A stretch of DNA of 64,000 bases from Gammaproteobacteria bacterium (lineage in GTDB: Bacteria > Pseudomonadota > Gammaproteobacteria > Pseudomonadales > Cellvibrionaceae). The stretch's first letter is position 1, and each line of letters starts with the position of its first letter. This document shows positions 1-9,244 of this stretch, piece after piece. The DNA lies in contig JAGKWO010000001.1 in assembly GCA_021151835.1 (NCBI GenBank), forward strand, positions 124,001-188,000. The letters are read 5' to 3'. The translations under genes and the position numbers were made by a program. Under the pieces are notes generated by a model. It had not been told where the DNA came from. It worked only from the letters and a program-made list of their open reading frames with translations, and did no database searches.

Positions 1-365
1 ATTGCCAGCGTATCGCCCATGGCCACCGGTCGCGCATTGATATCTGGGCCAACGGAAAAAAATCGCCATTACTGGAACAACATTGGGCCGATGCCTGGGA
101 AGATATTTATATTGGTACGCGCGAGGATATCGTTGGCAGACCGCAGTTTGATGATATTGATTATTATCGTTTTGCTTACGATGCCCAACAGGGCCCGTTT
201 GAAATTACCCTGCCCCAGCGCTGCTGCTATTTAATTGATACCGATAGCACCGTGGAATTTATTGCCTGGCACATCGCCCATAAAACCCGCCAGGCAAATC
301 CGGAAACGTTTATTCGCGTTAAAGCGTTTGAAGGGATTGGCAAGGGTGCTATCGCCGAAGCTTAA
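1..365 (+). CDS. C-terminal part of an unidentified protein (5' end outside window)
   Basis: An open frame enters the window (first full codon at base 3) and ends at the TAA at 363-365, giving about 120 residues of a C-terminus. It reads naturally as protein, with an acidic, aromatic stretch (DDIDYYRFAYDAQQGPFEI) followed by a short region ending in GKGAIAEA. I do not recognise the family and see no catalytic motif, membrane segment or signal. It is followed after 19 bases by the end of the convergent DUF6164 gene. Confidence 0.6.
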   Translation, partial: CQRIAHGHRSRIDIWANGKKSPLLEQHWADAWEDIYIGTREDIVGRPQFDDIDYYRFAYDAQQGPFEITLPQRCCYLIDTDSTVEFIAWHIAHKTRQANPETFIRVKAFEGIGKGAIAEA

Positions 366-384
366 ATGTTTAATCCGCACAGGA

Positions 385-750
385 TTAACGTAACAACATT
401 AAAAACGGCACCAGCGTTAAGGCCGTAACAAAAATAATTGCGCAGACCAATAATAAAAACCGGATAGGCTGCGCACGAAAATGTTGCCACAAGGTTGGTA
501 CCTGCCCGGCCTCCACCAATTGTGCATAATTTGCTTGCTCACGTGCAGCGCGTTGCTGTTGATAGTTTCGGATCAGCTCGCGCGCCGCCTCTTCTTGCGA
601 ATGATCGGCCAGCCAGATTGCATCCAGCCCGACACGGAAAAATCCCGCATCGGTTTCGTAATAGCGAATCCCGTTTTCATCCAGTAATGTACGGATTTCC
701 TGCGCCTCATCAGCTGGAACCTGGGCGAGCTTGAATAATAATCTGGCCAT
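385..750 (-). CDS. DUF6164 family small membrane protein
   Basis: A 121-residue protein starting MARLLFKLAQVPADEAQEIR, which matches the usual opening of DUF6164 proteins. The N-terminal half is soluble: a predicted alpha/beta segment with acidic residues, LLDENGIRYYETDAG, and an AIWLADHSQ element. A basic helix rich in Q, R and A follows, then one hydrophobic segment at the C-terminus (about residues 93-119, IRFLLLVCAIIFVTALTLV), suggesting a C-tail-anchored inner-membrane protein. The frame extends upstream to a TTG at 834, but the ATG at 750 matches the family start and is preferred. Function is unknown in the family. The gene is monocistronic and converges with the partial gene to its left. 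Confidence 0.8.
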   Translation of the reverse strand: MARLLFKLAQVPADEAQEIRTLLDENGIRYYETDAGFFRVGLDAIWLADHSQEEAARELIRNYQQQRAAREQANYAQLVEAGQVPTLWQHFRAQPIRFLLLVCAIIFVTALTLVPFLMLLR

Positions 751-969
751 GTCATCAATCACTAGTGTCGTGCGGGTCGCGCAGCATATCAGTATTAATC
801 CGCCAATAAAAATTGGCGTTACCGCGTTCGCCAATCAATTATTGACTGATGGAGATCAAACCTCCTCCAATAAAAGTCATCGACGCGGGTGAACGGTTTC
901 AATTTTTATTGTCATAAAGCTATGATCAGATAACGTCACTCTATCGCCCACACCGTACAGGAATATGCC

Positions 970-2085
970 TTGCTCTACCGGATCGAACAGGACGCTGGCC
1001 ACACTGAATCCCGCTGTGAGTTATACCTCACGGGCGATTGGCATTTGGGCAAAACACCGGCGGCAGCCGAATTGATTACCGCGTTACCTGCACAATGCCG
1101 GGAAATAATTCTTAACACCCGCGAATTGAAACAATGGGATTCAAGCCTCGCCGTTGTGCTGTTGCAGCTAACGCGCCATTGCGAACAGCACGATATTAAA
1201 CTCGATCTGCAACAAGCCGCCGATAGCTTGCAGGAATTGCTCAACCTCGCGACCAGTATTCCACCTTACCAATCAACCGACGCGGACAATAAATCGAGCC
1301 TGCGCCAGAAAATAGTCAAGGCATTACGTGTCCTGGGGCAATCCGTTGAAGTGACCCTGGGCTTTATCGGCGAAGTGGCCATCGCGTTGGGTAATTGGCT
1401 GCGCGGCACCGCCAAAACACGGCGCCAGGATATTTTATTTTTCGTTGAGCAATCCGGTCCACGCGCGTTGGCCATTGTGACCTTGATTGCATTGCTGGTC
1501 GGCATGATCCTCGCCTATCTGGGCTCAGTGCAATTGCGGCAATTGGGCGCGCAGGTTTATGTGGCCGATCTGGTCGCGATTGGCATGGTGCGCGAGATGG
1601 GCGCGCTGATGACCGCCGTTATTATGGCGGGTCGCACCGGTGCAGCCTATGCGGCGCAATTGGGCACCATGCAAGTCAACGAAGAAATCGATGCATTAAA
1701 AACCATGGGCATTTCCACCATGGAATTTTTAGTATTGCCCCGTTTGATTGCGCTGGTATTAGTCATGCCACTGTTGTGTATTTATGCCGATGCGATTGGT
1801 GTTGTTGGCGGTGCAATTGTAGCAACCAGTATGGATGTAAATTTCCTGCAATATATTTTGCAAACCCAGGGCGCCGTGGATTGGGTCGATATTTCAGTAG
1901 GCCTTAGCAAAAGTATTTTTTTTGGAATTTTGATTGCACTGGCCGGATGCCAGGCTGGCATTTATTGCGGCCGTAATTCCGATGCCGTGGGCATGGCGGC
2001 TACCAATGCGGTAGTGCGTGCGATTGTTTATCTGGTTGTCGCTGATGCGGCGTTTAATATCCTCTACGACAAACTGGGAATTTAG
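970..2085 (+). CDS. MlaE-family ABC transporter permease with N-terminal STAS-like domain
   Basis: 371 residues. The first ~100 form a small STAS-like soluble domain (LYLTGDWHLGKTPAAAELI... LNTRELKQWDSSLAVVLL). The rest is an MlaE/TTG2B permease with several hydrophobic segments and the family signature around GRTGAAYAAQLGTMQVNEEIDALKTMG in two consecutive pieces (about residues 220-246). Together with the next three genes it should form an inner-membrane complex moving lipids between inner and outer membranes. The start is a TTG; no in-frame ATG lies between the upstream TAA at 931 and this codon, so TTG is the best available start. The stop is 2 bases before the ATPase start, so the two are translationally coupled. 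E. coli MlaE lacks the STAS fusion, but the fusion is common in other proteobacterial paralogues. Confidence 0.9.
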   Translation: MLYRIEQDAGHTESRCELYLTGDWHLGKTPAAAELITALPAQCREIILNTRELKQWDSSLAVVLLQLTRHCEQHDIKLDLQQAADSLQELLNLATSIPPYQSTDADNKSSLRQKIVKALRVLGQSVEVTLGFIGEVAIALGNWLRGTAKTRRQDILFFVEQSGPRALAIVTLIALLVGMILAYLGSVQLRQLGAQVYVADLVAIGMVREMGALMTAVIMAGRTGAAYAAQLGTMQVNEEIDALKTMGISTMEFLVLPRLIALVLVMPLLCIYADAIGVVGGAIVATSMDVNFLQYILQTQGAVDWVDISVGLSKSIFFGILIALAGCQAGIYCGRNSDAVGMAATNAVVRAIVYLVVADAAFNILYDKLGI

Positions 2086-2087
2086 TT

Positions 2088-2849
2088 GTGGCCAATTCAC
2101 CTGCTTTTATCAGCGTCCGCAATTTGAGCATTGGTTATGGCAACCGTGTGGTGCAAGAGCATTTGAATTTTGAAATTCAAAAAAACGATATATTTTTTAT
2201 TATTGGTGGTAGCGGTTGCGGTAAAACAACCTTGTTAAAACATATGATCGGTTTGCTCGCACCCGCTAAAGGTGAAGTGCTTTATGAAGGGGTGAATTTT
2301 TATAAATCCGACGAGGAAACCCGGTTGCAATTAATGCAACGCTGGGGCATTACTTATCAATCAGGCGCACTCTTTTCCAGCATGACCCTCGCCGAGAATG
2401 TAGCCCTGCCCTTACAGTTATATACTGATTTATCTGAAGCACAAATTGCCGAAACAGTTGCCTATAAATTAGCGCTGGTGGGTTTGGCAGGGTATGAAAA
2501 ATTCTATCCCGCCGAATTAAGCGGTGGCATGCATAAACGCGCCGGTCTCGCACGTGCTATTGCGCTGGACCCGCAGCTATTATTTTTTGACGAGCCCTCC
2601 GCCGGGCTGGACCCCATCAGTTCCCTGCGCCTGGACCAGTTAATCGTGCAAATCTGTAAAGCATTGAATTCCACCGTCATTATTGTGTCCCATGAATTAC
2701 CGAGTATTTTATCCATAGGCACCAACTCTGTGTTCCTGGATGCACAGGCCAAAACCATGCTGGATTCCGGCGATCCGAAACAGTTGCTGGAACATAGCGA
2801 ACAGGAAAAAGTACGACAGTTTTTAAGCCGCGCAGGTACGGCGAATTAA
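2088..2849 (+). CDS. MlaF-like ABC transporter ATP-binding protein
   Basis: 253 residues with a complete ABC ATPase core: Walker A GGSGCGKTT (about residues 40-48), Q-loop in ITYQSGALFSSMTLAENV, signature LSGGMHKRAGLARAIALDP, Walker B LLFFDEPSAGLDP and switch histidine in IIVSHEL. The methionine-containing signature (SGGM.KR) is typical of the Mla/Ttg2A subfamily. It hydrolyses ATP at the cytoplasmic face to drive the MlaE-type permease. The start is GTG, 2 bases after the permease stop; the next gene follows after 31 bases. Confidence 0.92.
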   Translation: MANSPAFISVRNLSIGYGNRVVQEHLNFEIQKNDIFFIIGGSGCGKTTLLKHMIGLLAPAKGEVLYEGVNFYKSDEETRLQLMQRWGITYQSGALFSSMTLAENVALPLQLYTDLSEAQIAETVAYKLALVGLAGYEKFYPAELSGGMHKRAGLARAIALDPQLLFFDEPSAGLDPISSLRLDQLIVQICKALNSTVIIVSHELPSILSIGTNSVFLDAQAKTMLDSGDPKQLLEHSEQEKVRQFLSRAGTAN

Positions 2850-2880
2850 TCAACAGAACAGTAAGGCAAACAGGAGTTTT

Positions 2881-3855
2881 ATGGGAAAATCCAAGTCTGT
2901 TGTAATAGGTGCGTTTATTGCCGGTGCTATTTTGCTGGTATTTATTGCATTGCTATTTTTTTCCGGCGGCCAACTCTTTTCCCATAAAGAGCGGGTCATT
3001 ATGTACTTTAGCGGATCAATACAAGGCTTGCAGGTTGGCGCACCGATTAAATTAAAAGGTGTGGTGCTGGGTGAAATCACCGAAATACAAATCAATTTCC
3101 AGAGCGATGATAAAAATGTACTCACTGCGGTCACAGCCGACCTCGCCCTGCAACGAATTAACCGTAAAGGCGGCGATGTAGACCGCGATTTTTTTGAGGA
3201 GGCCATCACGCGCGGATTGCGCGCCCAATTGAATTACCAAAGTTTCCTTACCGGCCTGCTTTATGTGGAACTGGATTTTTTCCCCGATACACCGGCACAA
3301 ATTTACGGCTTCCAGCATACCCATCTGGAATTACCTACCGTGGGCACTGAATTCGAGGAAATCGCCAAAACCCTGCAAGACCTCAACATTAAAGGCGTTA
3401 TCGATAACCTGGAAAAACTAAGCGCAAACATTGCCAAACTGGTGGAAAGCGGCGCGGTGGAAGAAACACTGGTCAGCGTAAAAAATGCAGCAGATTCTAT
3501 TGACCAAACCGCAATCGTTCTACGCGCTGATGTTAACAATATCAGCCAGGGCCTGAATAAAACCACCGGCGAATTAACGGTGTTGTTGAAATCGCTTAAC
3601 CAGCAAGCGCCGGCGATCACTGCTAATTTGAATCAAACATTAGTACTGCTCCAGCAAAGCCTGGATCAATTCAATAGCACCGCACAATCCATTGATACCA
3701 CGTTTGCTGAGGATTCTCCCCTGGTGTACCAATTAAATCGCACCTTGAAAGATGTCAGCCGCTCGGCCGATGCCTTGCGCGATTTGAGCGATACCCTGGA
3801 ACAACAACCGGAATCCTTGTTGCGCGGCAAAAAAATACTGGATGGGGAAAAATAA
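2881..3855 (+). CDS. MlaD/MCE-domain substrate-binding protein
   Basis: 324 residues: a short cytoplasmic N-terminus, one transmembrane helix (about residues 8-28, VVIGAFIAGAILLVFIALLF), one MCE domain (about 38-115; IQGLQVGAPIKLKGVVLGEI) and a long C-terminal helical region (about 160-310) rich in N, Q, L and S that probably forms a coiled coil or tunnel in the periplasm. MCE proteins bind lipids and hand them to or from the permease. This is longer than E. coli MlaD (~183 aa) and resembles the extended single-MCE type of other proteobacteria. The start is ATG after an AGGAG at 2872-2876. Its stop overlaps the next start (TAATG). Confidence 0.9.
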   Translation: MGKSKSVVIGAFIAGAILLVFIALLFFSGGQLFSHKERVIMYFSGSIQGLQVGAPIKLKGVVLGEITEIQINFQSDDKNVLTAVTADLALQRINRKGGDVDRDFFEEAITRGLRAQLNYQSFLTGLLYVELDFFPDTPAQIYGFQHTHLELPTVGTEFEEIAKTLQDLNIKGVIDNLEKLSANIAKLVESGAVEETLVSVKNAADSIDQTAIVLRADVNNISQGLNKTTGELTVLLKSLNQQAPAITANLNQTLVLLQQSLDQFNSTAQSIDTTFAEDSPLVYQLNRTLKDVSRSADALRDLSDTLEQQPESLLRGKKILDGEK

Positions 3856-4436
3856 TGCTCAACAAAATTGTATTATTGCTGATGATATCCGTACTTTGCG
3901 CCTGCAAAAATTCACCACCGCGCGAATATTTTGCATTGAGTGCGACGGAAGCCGATTTTAAAATCACGGCGCAAACACCGGTAAACCATATTATCGGTAT
4001 AGGGCCGGTGACTATTCCGGAATATTTGCAGCACAATAAAATTGCGTTCTGGAAAACACCGCAGCAACTAATCCTGCTGGATAACAATTACTGGGCCGAG
4101 CCACTGGAACGAGGCATTACCCGCGTGCTGGCGCTGGAATTACAAGCGGCCCATCCCGACTGGCGGGTTTTACAATTCCCCTGGCCCAATAACCAGCGCC
4201 CGCAATACTCGCTTAAAATTGATGTCCAACGTTTCGACGCCTTCGCAGACTACGCGATCATTGAAGCCACTCTCGATTGGATAAACCTGCAAACAAAAAC
4301 CGTCATCAGCAGCCAACGCATAAAACTACGGCACGATTCCAAAGCAAATTCAGCTGCCATCGCCCAGGTATTCAGTGCATTACTGCAACAATCCGCTCGT
4401 ACCATCACCCCGCCATTATTGCCTGTTGGCAAATAA
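3855..4436 (+). CDS. ABC-type transport auxiliary lipoprotein (PqiC/YmbA-like)
   Basis: 193 residues with a lipoprotein signal: hydrophobic segment then VLCAC, with lipidation expected at Cys17. The mature part matches the ABC-transport auxiliary component family (YFALSATEA at the N-terminus, IGIGPVTIPEYLQHNKIAF, WAEPLERGITRVLALEL). The partner PqiC sits at the outer membrane and receives the end of the MCE tunnel, which fits its position as last gene of the permease-ATPase-MCE operon. Translation is coupled to the MCE gene through a 1-base overlap. The lipobox has Cys at -2, slightly unusual but acceptable. Confidence 0.85.
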   Translation: MLNKIVLLLMISVLCACKNSPPREYFALSATEADFKITAQTPVNHIIGIGPVTIPEYLQHNKIAFWKTPQQLILLDNNYWAEPLERGITRVLALELQAAHPDWRVLQFPWPNNQRPQYSLKIDVQRFDAFADYAIIEATLDWINLQTKTVISSQRIKLRHDSKANSAAIAQVFSALLQQSARTITPPLLPVGK

Positions 4437-4470
4437 TAACGTTGGTGCGCCCATTCTTTGATTAAGGTCT

Positions 4471-4501
4471 AGACTCTGTAGTCATGGCGATTGCAGAGTC
4501 T
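4471..4501. promoter_or_regulatory. 8-bp inverted repeat upstream of ldhA
   Basis: AGACTCTG (4471-4478) and CAGAGTCT (4494-4501) are perfect complements separated by 15 bases. There is no T-run after it, so it is not a clear intrinsic terminator. It lies between the lipoprotein stop and the ldhA start and could be an operator or a weak transcript hairpin. Confidence 0.3.
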
Positions 4502-4556
4502 GTGAAATCGATTCAGGTGCTAAAAAAAGCGCTGGCACAATAAAGGAAACTCGCTT

Positions 4557-5555
4557 ATGAAAGTTGCTGTTTTCAGTTGCAAAGCTTATGACCGTGAGTT
4601 TTTGAACGCTGCCAATGAAAACCTGGAAGACCCGTTGCAGCTGGTGTTTCATGAAGCACAACTCAACTGCAACTCCAGTTTATTGGCGCAAGGTTGTACC
4701 GCTGTATGCTGTTTTGTGAACGATCACCTGGATGCCATGGTATTGCAACAATTAGCTGCGCTGGGAGTAAAATTTATTGCCTTGCGCTGCGCCGGGTTTA
4801 ATCAGGTCGATACGGAAGCAGCAGCAACGCTTGGAATTAGCGTTGCACGTGTTGCGGAATATTCCCCGCACGCCGTTGCAGAATATGCGCTGGCCTTAAT
4901 CCTGATGTTGAATCGCCAATTGCATCGCGCGTACCGGCGCGTGCACGACAATGATTATTCGCTCAACGGTTTGCTCGGTTTTGATTTGGTCAATAAAACC
5001 GTGGGCGTTATCGGTACCGGGAAAATCGGCCAAACATTTGCGCGGATTATGCAAGGCATTGGCTGCGAGGTAATTGCCTACGATGTACAACCCGACCCTT
5101 CCCTGGCCGCCGCCGGTGTTACCTACGTTGCACTGGAAGATCTGTGGCCCGCTGCCGATATTATTTCACTCCACTGCCCGCTCAATAAAAATACGCAACA
5201 TTTAGTCGGCACCAACGCCATTGAACAAATGAAAACCGGGGTCATGTTAATTAACACCAGCCGCGGCGCACTTATTGATACGCGCGCGGTCATCGCTGGC
5301 TTAAAAAGTAAAAAAATCGGTTACCTGGGTTTGGATGTTTACGAAGAAGAAGGCGATTTATTTTTTGAGGACTATTCCAACAATTTATTGCAGGACGATG
5401 TATTCGCGCGCCTGCAAACCTTTCCCAATGTAGTAACTACCGGCCACCAGGCATTTTTCACACGCGAGGCCCTGGCCACCATTGCGCAAGTGACACTCGA
5501 CAACCTCCGTTATTTCGAACAAGGCGATTTTTCAAAAATAGTTTTAGTGATTTAG
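4557..5555 (+). CDS. ldhA: Fermentative D-lactate dehydrogenase
   Basis: 332 residues, colinear with E. coli LdhA over the whole length (FVND, LRCAGFN, HAVAEYALALI, SLHCPL, LFFEDYSNN, TGHQAFFTREAL). It reduces pyruvate to D-lactate with NADH in the cytoplasm. The Rossmann motif GTGKIG is at 153-158. The catalytic triad of the D-2-hydroxyacid dehydrogenase family is present: Arg236 (NTSRGALID), Glu263 (DVYEEE) and His297 (TGHQ). ATG start; GGAAAC precedes it. The gene lies just upstream of a glucan phosphorylase on the same strand (43 bases from stop to the preferred start), which suggests joint use in fermenting stored glucan, but co-transcription is inferred. Confidence 0.95.
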   Translation: MKVAVFSCKAYDREFLNAANENLEDPLQLVFHEAQLNCNSSLLAQGCTAVCCFVNDHLDAMVLQQLAALGVKFIALRCAGFNQVDTEAAATLGISVARVAEYSPHAVAEYALALILMLNRQLHRAYRRVHDNDYSLNGLLGFDLVNKTVGVIGTGKIGQTFARIMQGIGCEVIAYDVQPDPSLAAAGVTYVALEDLWPAADIISLHCPLNKNTQHLVGTNAIEQMKTGVMLINTSRGALIDTRAVIAGLKSKKIGYLGLDVYEEEGDLFFEDYSNNLLQDDVFARLQTFPNVVTTGHQAFFTREALATIAQVTLDNLRYFEQGDFSKIVLVI

Positions 5556-5598
5556 CCAATCAGTTTATTCAACGCCTTATTGGCGAAGGATGGATGCT

Positions 5599-8121
5599 AT
5601 GCCGCAATTTGATCGTTCATTACCGGAAAACCTGCAAGAACTGCACGCACTGGCACTGGATTTACATTGGTGCTGGAACCATGCCAGTGATGAACTCTGG
5701 TGCCAGATCAACGCCAGCATCTGGAATTATTCCCACAATCCGATATTGGTATTGCAACTCACCAGCGATGAACATTTTGCCCAATTGGCGAATGATAAAA
5801 ATTTCCTTTCCTTGCTCAATAAATTAATCGATGCGCGACAAAAATATTTGCAAGAACCTGCCTGGTACCAACGCCAGTATCCTGACGCCCCGGTGCGTTG
5901 TGTTGCCTATTTCAGCATGGAGTTCGGTATTTGCGATGCGCTGCCACTGTATGCCGGCGGTTTGGGAATGCTGGCTGGCGATTATTTAAAAACGGCGAGC
6001 GATCTGGGTTTGCCACTGGTGGGTGTGGGCTTGTTATACCAGGAAGGTTATTTTCGCCAGAGCATGAACCGGCAAGGCTGGCAACAGGAAACCTATTTGT
6101 ATAACGACCCGGGCAGTTTGCCCTTGCAACCCTTGCGCGCGGCCGATGGCAGCTGGCTAATTATCAAAGCACATTTTCTGTGCCGCGAAGTTTGTTTCCG
6201 TGTGTGGCTCGCGCAAGTCGGCCGCGTCAAATTATATTTGCTCGACAGCAACGACCCACGCAATTTGCCGAGTGATCGCGGCATCACCAGCAAGCTTTAT
6301 GGCGGTGGTAGCGAATTGCGCATGGTGCAGGAAATTGTGCTGGGAATTTGTGGCTGGCGGCTCTTGGAAAAATTAAATCTCGAGGTCGATATTTGCCACT
6401 TGAATGAAGGCCACGCGGCTTTCGCTACGCTCGAACGTATCCGCCATTATTGCAAACGCCACGGTTGCGATTTCTGGCAAGGGTTGTGGGCAACGCGCAT
6501 GGGCAATTTATTTACCACGCATACACCGGTGGAAGCCGGGTTTGATCGCTACCCCGCGGAATTATTACGGCGCTACGCCGATAACAGCGGAGCGGAAATG
6601 GGCATTACCGTAGAAGATGTCATCGCCCTGGGCCGCGCCAATCCAAAAGATGAAAACGAACCGTTTAATATGGCGTGGCTCGCGATGCGCACCTGTGCCC
6701 ACAGCAATGGCGTGAGTGCACTGCACGGCGCCGTTAGCCGCCGCATTTTCCAGCCACTGTATCCGCGCTGGCCCGAGTGGGAAGTCCCGGTGGGGCATGT
6801 CACCAACGGTGTACATATTCCTACCTGGGATTCCGCCCTCGCCGATCAACTCTGGACCCAGGTGTATGGCAAGGATCGCTGGCGCAAAGACCCGGCGCAG
6901 CTCAACCCGAAACGCCTGGATGAAGTCAGCGACCAGCAACTCTGGCAAGTGGCCAACGAAGGACGCAGCAGCCTTGTCGATTACGCACGCTTGCGCCTGC
7001 TCCACCAGTGGCGGAAGGAATCCACGCTCTCCGAACATTGCGATCTGGCGCAGGAGATGCCACTCGATCCGAGTATCCTGACGCTCGGTTTTGCGCGGCG
7101 TTTTGCGGAATACAAACGCCCCGATTTATTGTTGTTTGATCCGGATCGGCTTGAACGCATCCTGTGCAATCCGCGTCATCCGGTGCAATTGCTCGTCGCT
7201 GGCAAAGCGCATCCCGCGGATAATATCGGCAAGGAAAAATTGCAACGCTGGCAAGAATTTTTGCACCGCGATGTCGTGCGCAAGCACCTGGTCTTCCTGG
7301 AAGATTACGACATCGATTTAGCGCAACATTTAATCCAGGGTGTGGATGTCTGGATCAATACGCCGCGTCGCCCATGGGAAGCGAGCGGCACTAGCGGGAT
7401 GAAAGTGCTGGTAAATGGCGGATTGAATTTATCGAGCCTGGACGGCTGGTGGGTTGAAGCATTCCAACCGGAGTTGGGCTGGGCGATCGGCGACGGGCAA
7501 GAGCATCCACCAGAGGCCGATGGGCGTGAGGCAGGAGAACTTTACCAACGCTTGGAAGAAGAAATCATTCCCCGTTTTTATCAACGCGATAATGAGGACT
7601 TGCCGCGCCAATGGCTCGCCATGATGCGGACCAGTATGGCGCAACTGACACCGCGTTTTAGCAGCAACCGCATGTTGCGCGAATACCTGGAAAATTATTA
7701 TTTGCCGGCGGCGCGCGGCTACGATCAACGCAAAACCGGAACCCCCCAACTGGTGGGTGAGTTGCGCCGCTGGCAATTGCATTTACAACAGCATTGGCAT
7801 GAGGTGCATTTGGGGGAATTACAGCTAGAAGAAACCCAGTTATCGCTGCGGGTGAACCTGGGTGGATTGCAACCCGATGAGATTGCGGTGCAACTGGTCG
7901 CCAATCCGTTCACTGATGCTAACGGGCACAAAATTCCGACAAGTATCCTGAAAATGGAAATGCAATACAGCCTGGGGACTGACGCCCATGCGTGGCGTTA
8001 TACCGCAGCGATACCAAAGGATCGCGCCTTGAGCGATTTTACCGCGCGGGTGATACCGGCCCATGCAGGGGTTTTGGTACCTGCAGAAATACAATTGATC
8101 ACTTGGCAAGACAAAGGCTAA
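5599..8121 (+). CDS. glgP: Alpha-glucan (glycogen/maltodextrin) phosphorylase
   Basis: 840 residues of the alpha-glucan phosphorylase group with an N-terminal DUF3417-type domain (LHALALDLHWCWNHASDELW) rather than the classical E. coli GlgP layout. It would release glucose-1-phosphate from alpha-1,4-glucan using phosphate. The family blocks are present: FSMEFGI / LPLYAGGLGMLAGDYLK (early), HLNEGHAAFATLERI, FTTHTPVEAGFDRY, FARRFAEYKRPDL, and the PLP-lysine region EASGTSGMKVLVNGG with LDGWWVEAF. An in-frame ATG lies at 5590, but the Shine-Dalgarno AAGGA (5586-5590) sits 8 bases before the ATG at 5599, so the latter is preferred. The symbol is given by function; orthology to E. coli glgP is not implied. 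Confidence 0.9.
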   Translation: MPQFDRSLPENLQELHALALDLHWCWNHASDELWCQINASIWNYSHNPILVLQLTSDEHFAQLANDKNFLSLLNKLIDARQKYLQEPAWYQRQYPDAPVRCVAYFSMEFGICDALPLYAGGLGMLAGDYLKTASDLGLPLVGVGLLYQEGYFRQSMNRQGWQQETYLYNDPGSLPLQPLRAADGSWLIIKAHFLCREVCFRVWLAQVGRVKLYLLDSNDPRNLPSDRGITSKLYGGGSELRMVQEIVLGICGWRLLEKLNLEVDICHLNEGHAAFATLERIRHYCKRHGCDFWQGLWATRMGNLFTTHTPVEAGFDRYPAELLRRYADNSGAEMGITVEDVIALGRANPKDENEPFNMAWLAMRTCAHSNGVSALHGAVSRRIFQPLYPRWPEWEVPVGHVTNGVHIPTWDSALADQLWTQVYGKDRWRKDPAQLNPKRLDEVSDQQLWQVANEGRSSLVDYARLRLLHQWRKESTLSEHCDLAQEMPLDPSILTLGFARRFAEYKRPDLLLFDPDRLERILCNPRHPVQLLVAGKAHPADNIGKEKLQRWQEFLHRDVVRKHLVFLEDYDIDLAQHLIQGVDVWINTPRRPWEASGTSGMKVLVNGGLNLSSLDGWWVEAFQPELGWAIGDGQEHPPEADGREAGELYQRLEEEIIPRFYQRDNEDLPRQWLAMMRTSMAQLTPRFSSNRMLREYLENYYLPAARGYDQRKTGTPQLVGELRRWQLHLQQHWHEVHLGELQLEETQLSLRVNLGGLQPDEIAVQLVANPFTDANGHKIPTSILKMEMQYSLGTDAHAWRYTAAIPKDRALSDFTARVIPAHAGVLVPAEIQLITWQDKG

Positions 8122-8231
8122 AAAGCGCGCAACACCCCGGAAAGGCTTGCACAAAAAAGAAATATTGGCGATCTTAGCCAACCAATTTCAGTTGCCGGTG
8201 TTACCGCACCGCTTATTAAGGATTCGATAAA

Positions 8232-9068
8232 TTGCCTTTCCCTTCTTGTGCCGACCTGCGCTGTGGTAGCGCACTGGTATTGTTCTTATGTTGTAACCTG
8301 GCTGTTGCAGTTGATAACCCGGTAGCAAGCACATCGGATGTACAACGCACCATCACTATCGCCACCGGCGAATATCCTCCCTGGACCGGCGCTGGATTAC
8401 CCGACAACGGCCAGGTAAATCAGGTCATCCAGGCAGCGTTTGCGAGCGAAAATATCGCCGTGAAATTTTTCTACCTGCCATGGAAACGTGCATTTGAAGA
8501 AACCCGCCAGGGGCGATTTGATGCAAGCTCCTATTGGTACGACAGCACTGAACGACGCACCTTTATGTTGTTCAGCGATCCGCTGGTAATTAATCGCACC
8601 GTATTTTTCCAGCGCAGTGAAGATCCACCGATCCAGTGGCAAACCTTCGCCGACCTCAGCAACTACAAACTCAGTGCAACTGTCGGCTTTACCTATACCG
8701 AAGCGTTTTACCAGGCGGTGGATAGCAAAGTCATCGATCCATTGATGGTTCCCTCGGATACCCAGAACATTAAATTGCTTATCGCCAAACGTACGGATTT
8801 ATTTGCTACGGAAGAAATGAGTGGCTTTTATATGGCGGCACAACTGCACATAGACCCGCGCAAATTACGCGTGATTGAACCGGCATTAAGCACTCCGACG
8901 GGGTATTTATTGATCAGCAAGGTTCATCCTGAAGGGGAACACATCATGGCGCTGTTTAACCGCGGGTTAAAAACCATCAAAGCCAATGGCACTTATCAAA
9001 AAATTCTCGCACGGGTTGATGACACCAGCTTTTATGATCCGGCCAAAATCGATAAAGCGCCAAAATAG
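8232..9068 (+). CDS. Periplasmic solute-binding-like protein (SBP_bac_3 type)
   Basis: 278 residues. N-terminal signal peptide (ALVLFLCCNLAVAVDNP), then a type-II periplasmic binding fold typical of family-3 solute-binding proteins: ITIATGEYPPWTG, GQVNQVIQAAF, FFYLPWKRAFEETRQGRFDAS, later LISKVHPEGEHIMALFNRGL. The start is TTG at 8232, preceded by AAGGA at 8218-8222 with 9-base spacing. There is no ABC permease or ATPase gene next to it. Such orphan proteins in gammaproteobacteria often act as sensors or are of unknown use, so the ligand cannot be named. Confidence 0.75.
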   Translation: MPFPSCADLRCGSALVLFLCCNLAVAVDNPVASTSDVQRTITIATGEYPPWTGAGLPDNGQVNQVIQAAFASENIAVKFFYLPWKRAFEETRQGRFDASSYWYDSTERRTFMLFSDPLVINRTVFFQRSEDPPIQWQTFADLSNYKLSATVGFTYTEAFYQAVDSKVIDPLMVPSDTQNIKLLIAKRTDLFATEEMSGFYMAAQLHIDPRKLRVIEPALSTPTGYLLISKVHPEGEHIMALFNRGLKTIKANGTYQKILARVDDTSFYDPAKIDKAPK

Positions 9069-9244
9069 GAAAGCCGAACCGTTAACCCGGTTAGCAATCG
9101 CTTTACAAAACATCACCTTAACCAGCACCGCAAACTGTTATAGTGAAAACCGCTTTAAGCCTATCTGCAGTATTTGTCGTCCATGACTTTTGGGTTATGG
9201 AACGACACCTTCGATTAAAAGCCAGTGCTGATTGAGAACCCCCT

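Noticed and set aside
832..834. TTG start giving a 149-residue DUF6164 protein
   Set aside because: The extra 28 residues have no family match, and the family consensus begins at the ATG at 750.
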